Source of the DNA: Rhodocyclaceae bacterium
GTDB taxonomy: Bacteria > Pseudomonadota > Gammaproteobacteria > Burkholderiales > Rhodocyclaceae
Assembly (NCBI GenBank): GCA_023383815.1
Contig: JAHDYG010000016.1
Location: 1-64,000, forward strand
Reading direction: 5' to 3'
DNA: 64,000 bases
A program made the position numbers and the translations under genes. This document shows, piece after piece, positions 61,707-64,000 of the stretch (its first letter is position 1; every line of letters starts with the position of its first letter). The notes below the pieces were generated by a model. The model was not told where the DNA came from and ran no database searches. It saw only the letters and a program-made list of their open reading frames with translations.

Positions 61707-62140
61707 TTGCGCGCCCAGCCTCCGGTCCCCTGCACCCACCATCCTGGCTGTGCGCGATCGATCCAGCGCCGCGCAAAGGTCGCGCGCACATCGGCCTCCC
61801 ACTCGGGGTGGCCGTTCGCTCGCGCAATCTCGCGGTAGAGCGCCGCCCGATCCCCGTTCTCGGCAGCGACGAGCGCGTTGACCTGCCCCCGCTGTGCCAT
61901 CGGAACCCCTGAGGCATCGCGCAGGGCGATCGTTCCATCGGCAGCCAACCCGACCGCTCCGGAGCTGTAGTGGGGAGCAAGTGCCGCGTGGCGCTGCTGC
62001 ATCGATTGCTTCAGGGCCGCGATCGTCGGCGTATTGATTTCCAGATTGCCCTGTGCAAACGCCGAGCCGACGAATGCGGCCACCATCGCCACCAGGATCA
62101 CACGTGCGCGATCCAGAATCTGCTTGGTCAAGGAGGTCAT
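61703..62140 (-). CDS. ydbL: YdbL-family (DUF1318) periplasmic protein
   Basis: 145 residues with a signal peptide (ARVILVAMVAAFVGSAFAQ). The mature part contains LEINTPTIAALKQSMQQRHA and LAADGTIALRDASGVPMAQRGQVNALVAAENGDR (abbreviated: VPMAQRGQVNALVAAENGDR), the DUF1318 core. In E. coli YdbL works with YnbE and YdbH in outer-membrane lipid homeostasis; the same three-gene order is seen here. It overlaps the lipoprotein gene upstream by 4 bp. Confidence 0.85.
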   Translation of the reverse strand: MTSLTKQILDRARVILVAMVAAFVGSAFAQGNLEINTPTIAALKQSMQQRHAALAPHYSSGAVGLAADGTIALRDASGVPMAQRGQVNALVAAENGDRAALYREIARANGHPEWEADVRATFARRWIDRAQPGWWVQGTGGWARK

Positions 62141-62331
62141 TGTGCCTCTCCATTCTTGCGTTCATCGGACGCGGGCCTGCCTTCGCGCAACTGCCAGACC
62201 TCGTCGATGATCCGGTCCGCAGCCTTCTCTGCCGCAGCCGCGGGAAAGTAGATGTTGATCGTCACGCAGCCAGCCGTTCCAAGCGTTACGAACGCGGCCG
62301 CCACAAGCAGCGCCTGCCGATAGGCTGTCAT
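62137..62331 (-). CDS. Small YnbE-like lipoprotein
   Basis: 64 residues from ATG 62331. An AGGAGG lies 9 bp before this ATG but directly abuts the ATG at 62340, so the downstream start is chosen. Signal and Cys22 in LGTAGC; the -3 residue is Thr, a weak lipobox. After it comes VTINIYFPAAAAEKAADRIIDEVW, a phrase common to betaproteobacterial homologues (only part quoted: NIYFPAAAAEKAADRI). Between ydbL and ydbH as ynbE is in E. coli, overlapping ydbL by ATGA. Confidence 0.8.
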   Translation of the reverse strand: MTAYRQALLVAAAFVTLGTAGCVTINIYFPAAAAEKAADRIIDEVWQLREGRPASDERKNGEAQ

Positions 62332-62397
62332 CTTTCCCATCCTCCTGACAAGGGCGGATTCCCTTCGGTCCAGGACCCCGCGTTGCGCGACGAGCGC

Positions 62398-64000
62398 TCA
62401 CTGGACAACCGGAGCGGCATTCGAAGCGATCACCCGTTGCAACCGATCGAGAAACTCGTTCCAGTCGATGCGGCGATTGTAGCCGATGACGTTCAGGGCC
62501 GGCACGCCGCCGCCTTCGACCAGAACGAAGCTCCCGTTCTCGCGCACACCTTCACTCCCACCGATCCCCGTCATCGTACACACCCCGTTCTCAAGGCGGC
62601 AACCGATCGCCAAACTGCGATAGCCAAAGCTTTCGAAGAAACCCAGAACGCCACGCTGGATTGCCAGGGCCGCCCCCGGACCACCGAGCGCGCTGATGTT
62701 CTGCACGGCCCTCTGACTGATCCGTCGTGGATAGCGCCCCGGGCTGCTGCGTACGCTGGCATCGAAACGCTGCGGCCGCCACTGCACCAGTTCCAGCCCA
62801 GTCACATCCGCGTCGATGAGTCCGCTGATGCTGCCGAACGAAAAGGTTTCGGTCAGCCCCGTCAGATCGATCGCGCGGGCCTCGATGTCGGCCTCCAGAC
62901 GCGAAAAACGGCCGAACGGCTCGAACAGATGCAGACGGGAGGCTTGAAGATAGCCTCCGAATACCGAAATCACCAGAGCGCCGTCCAGGACCACCTCTCC
63001 CGGCCGCACGATCAAGCCCGGAATCGAGGCCGAGAGCACCCCGGCCATGCGCGGCAGTCCGAGCGCCTCGCTAAGCAGTGGCATCGAAACCGGTTCGACC
63101 ACAGCGGCCCCGCCTCCTTGCCAGCCCCGCGATCCTCGCACCAGTGCCACGGATTCGAACACGACCGCGCCATCGAGGAGCGGAATGCGAACGGCAGCCA
63201 GCTCGACCGACCTTGCATCGAGCTTCGCCCGCAGGTCGAACGCCCCGAAATCAAGGGATCGCCAGCGCCCTCCTGCAACATGCACCGCCAGCTCGCCCGC
63301 GCGATCCGAATACCAGGCAACTGCGCCCCCTGTCGGGCCAACCTTCGCCGAGCCATCGGAACGTGCGATCCGCACCTCGTCAAGGCCGATCTCGAGCGCC
63401 GAAAGTGTCCCGTCGGCGACCCCGATCACAAGATCGAGGGTCCCCTCGACCGTTAACAACCCCTGCTGGGCTGGCGCCACCGCCGGAAGAATGAACGACG
63501 GCCCGAGCACCGCCAGATCCGCACCCTTGAGAGCCAGCGCACCGCTCCGGAGCATGCCGGCGCCCAGATCGAGTTCCCCGCTCAACTTGACCTCTTCCAC
63601 ACCATCGAGGTTCAGGGAAACCCTCTGCAGATCGACGCGGTCACCTTCGCTGCGCGCGGCAAGATGCAACCGAGCGCCCGAGGCGAGGTAGAACGGATCG
63701 AGATAGGCCTCTCCGGCACTCCACACGATATCGGCGTCCCAGTTCCAGGTTCGTGCCTGTCCGCGCCCCACCAGATCGACCGCCAGCTCTACGCCCTCGG
63801 CGGCCCGCAACCCATCCGCACTCGCGAATCCGCCGCTGTCCAAACGGATCGATGCTTTCAATCTTCGACCCGGACCAAAATCGTACTCGACCCTTCCGCT
63901 CATACGCCCGGACGGGCTCCAGCTGCTGGATGCCGCGAAAACCTGCGGCAGCCGGTCCAGCGGTAGCCCATAGAGTTCGGTGAGGATTGCGTGCGTCCCG
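62398..64000 (-). CDS. ydbH: YdbH-family AsmA-like intermembrane lipid transport protein (5' part beyond window)
   Basis: Open to the window edge, about 534 residues visible of a larger protein; the frame has no stop between 63904 and 64000. Long amphipathic beta-strand repeats (bridge-like AsmA/TamB superfamily) end in the conserved C-terminal block RAVQNISALGGPGAALAIQRG, FFESFGYRSLAIGCRL, ENGVCTMTGI and VIGYNRRIDWNEF. In E. coli YdbH acts with TamB and YhdP to move phospholipids to the outer membrane. 57 bp before the small lipoprotein gene. Confidence 0.87.
   Translation of the reverse strand, partial: GTHAILTELYGLPLDRLPQVFAASSSWSPSGRMSGRVEYDFGPGRRLKASIRLDSGGFASADGLRAAEGVELAVDLVGRGQARTWNWDADIVWSAGEAYLDPFYLASGARLHLAARSEGDRVDLQRVSLNLDGVEEVKLSGELDLGAGMLRSGALALKGADLAVLGPSFILPAVAPAQQGLLTVEGTLDLVIGVADGTLSALEIGLDEVRIARSDGSAKVGPTGGAVAWYSDRAGELAVHVAGGRWRSLDFGAFDLRAKLDARSVELAAVRIPLLDGAVVFESVALVRGSRGWQGGGAAVVEPVSMPLLSEALGLPRMAGVLSASIPGLIVRPGEVVLDGALVISVFGGYLQASRLHLFEPFGRFSRLEADIEARAIDLTGLTETFSFGSISGLIDADVTGLELVQWRPQRFDASVRSSPGRYPRRISQRAVQNISALGGPGAALAIQRGVLGFFESFGYRSLAIGCRLENGVCTMTGIGGSEGVRENGSFVLVEGGGVPALNVIGYNRRIDWNEFLDRLQRVIASNAAPVVQ

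Overview
The window is high-GC chromosomal DNA that looks like a flagellated betaproteobacterium. Rhodocyclales or a relative is my inference from gene order, GC content and protein style; it was not tested by a search. Supporting gene orders are accC-prmA-DUF3426, surE-pcm-nlpD-rpoS, thrS-infC-rpmI-rplT-pheS-pheT-ihfA-merR with a tRNA-Val in front, and flhB-flhA-flhF-flhG-fliA-motC. I see no insertion sequence, prophage, integrase or CRISPR array. Nearly all the DNA is coding, and many genes overlap by 4 bp.

Layout. (1) 1-3160: the end of accC, prmA and a zinc-ribbon/DUF3426 membrane protein. (2) 3188-15287: a flagellar rod, hook and ring cluster. flgBCDEFGHIJKL plus a small lipoprotein lie on the minus strand, and flgA and flgMN lie divergently. 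(3) 15450-19906: topoisomerase IV genes parE and parC. (4) 19910-30132: motor and export-control genes (motD, motC, fliA, flhG, flhF, flhA, flhB), with a chemoreceptor inserted on the opposite strand between motC and motD. (5) 30281-36480: housekeeping genes, namely a DUF192 protein, an RluE-like pseudouridine synthase, tRNA-Ser, rlmD, a small unknown protein, bamC, dapA and an HDAC-family deacetylase. (6) 36604-41498: a moxR-DUF58-transglutaminase (TgpA-like) operon ending in an MltB-type lytic transglycosylase. (7) 41575-44798: surE-pcm-nlpD-rpoS. (8) 44923-52837: tRNA-Pro, the translation operon thrS to merR, and tRNA-Val. (9) 52903-56523: a TetR regulator divergent from a dienoyl-CoA isomerase and a 2,4-dienoyl-CoA reductase. 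(10) 56610-60662: a Ser/Thr kinase-HDOD-GAF fusion facing a response regulator/diguanylate cyclase. (11) 60915-64000: an exonuclease and a YdbL/lipoprotein/YdbH set, with ydbH running off the right edge.

Regulation readable from the sequence. Good sigma54 (-24/-12) promoters lie in front of flgB and motD. Good sigma28 (TAAA-N15-GCCGATAA type) promoters lie in front of flgM and the chemoreceptor gene. This fits an RpoN-then-FliA flagellar hierarchy (FleQ/FlrBC style) rather than FlhDC. Textbook sigma70 promoters precede tRNA-Val and tRNA-Pro. infC uses an ATC start codon, so its first 32 residues are missed by a standard start-codon search.

Most unusual items: an FlhG/FleN homologue whose Walker-A lysine region is gone; a FliA with an AT-hook-like tail; the motC/motD pair split by an oppositely oriented receptor, with each flanking unit carrying its own alternative-sigma promoter; two operator copies three helical turns apart in front of the dienoyl-CoA genes; and the kinase-HDOD-GAF protein. 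I did not find a clearly new multi-gene system such as a defence island. The flagellar regulatory oddities and the kinase/GGDEF pair are the best leads.
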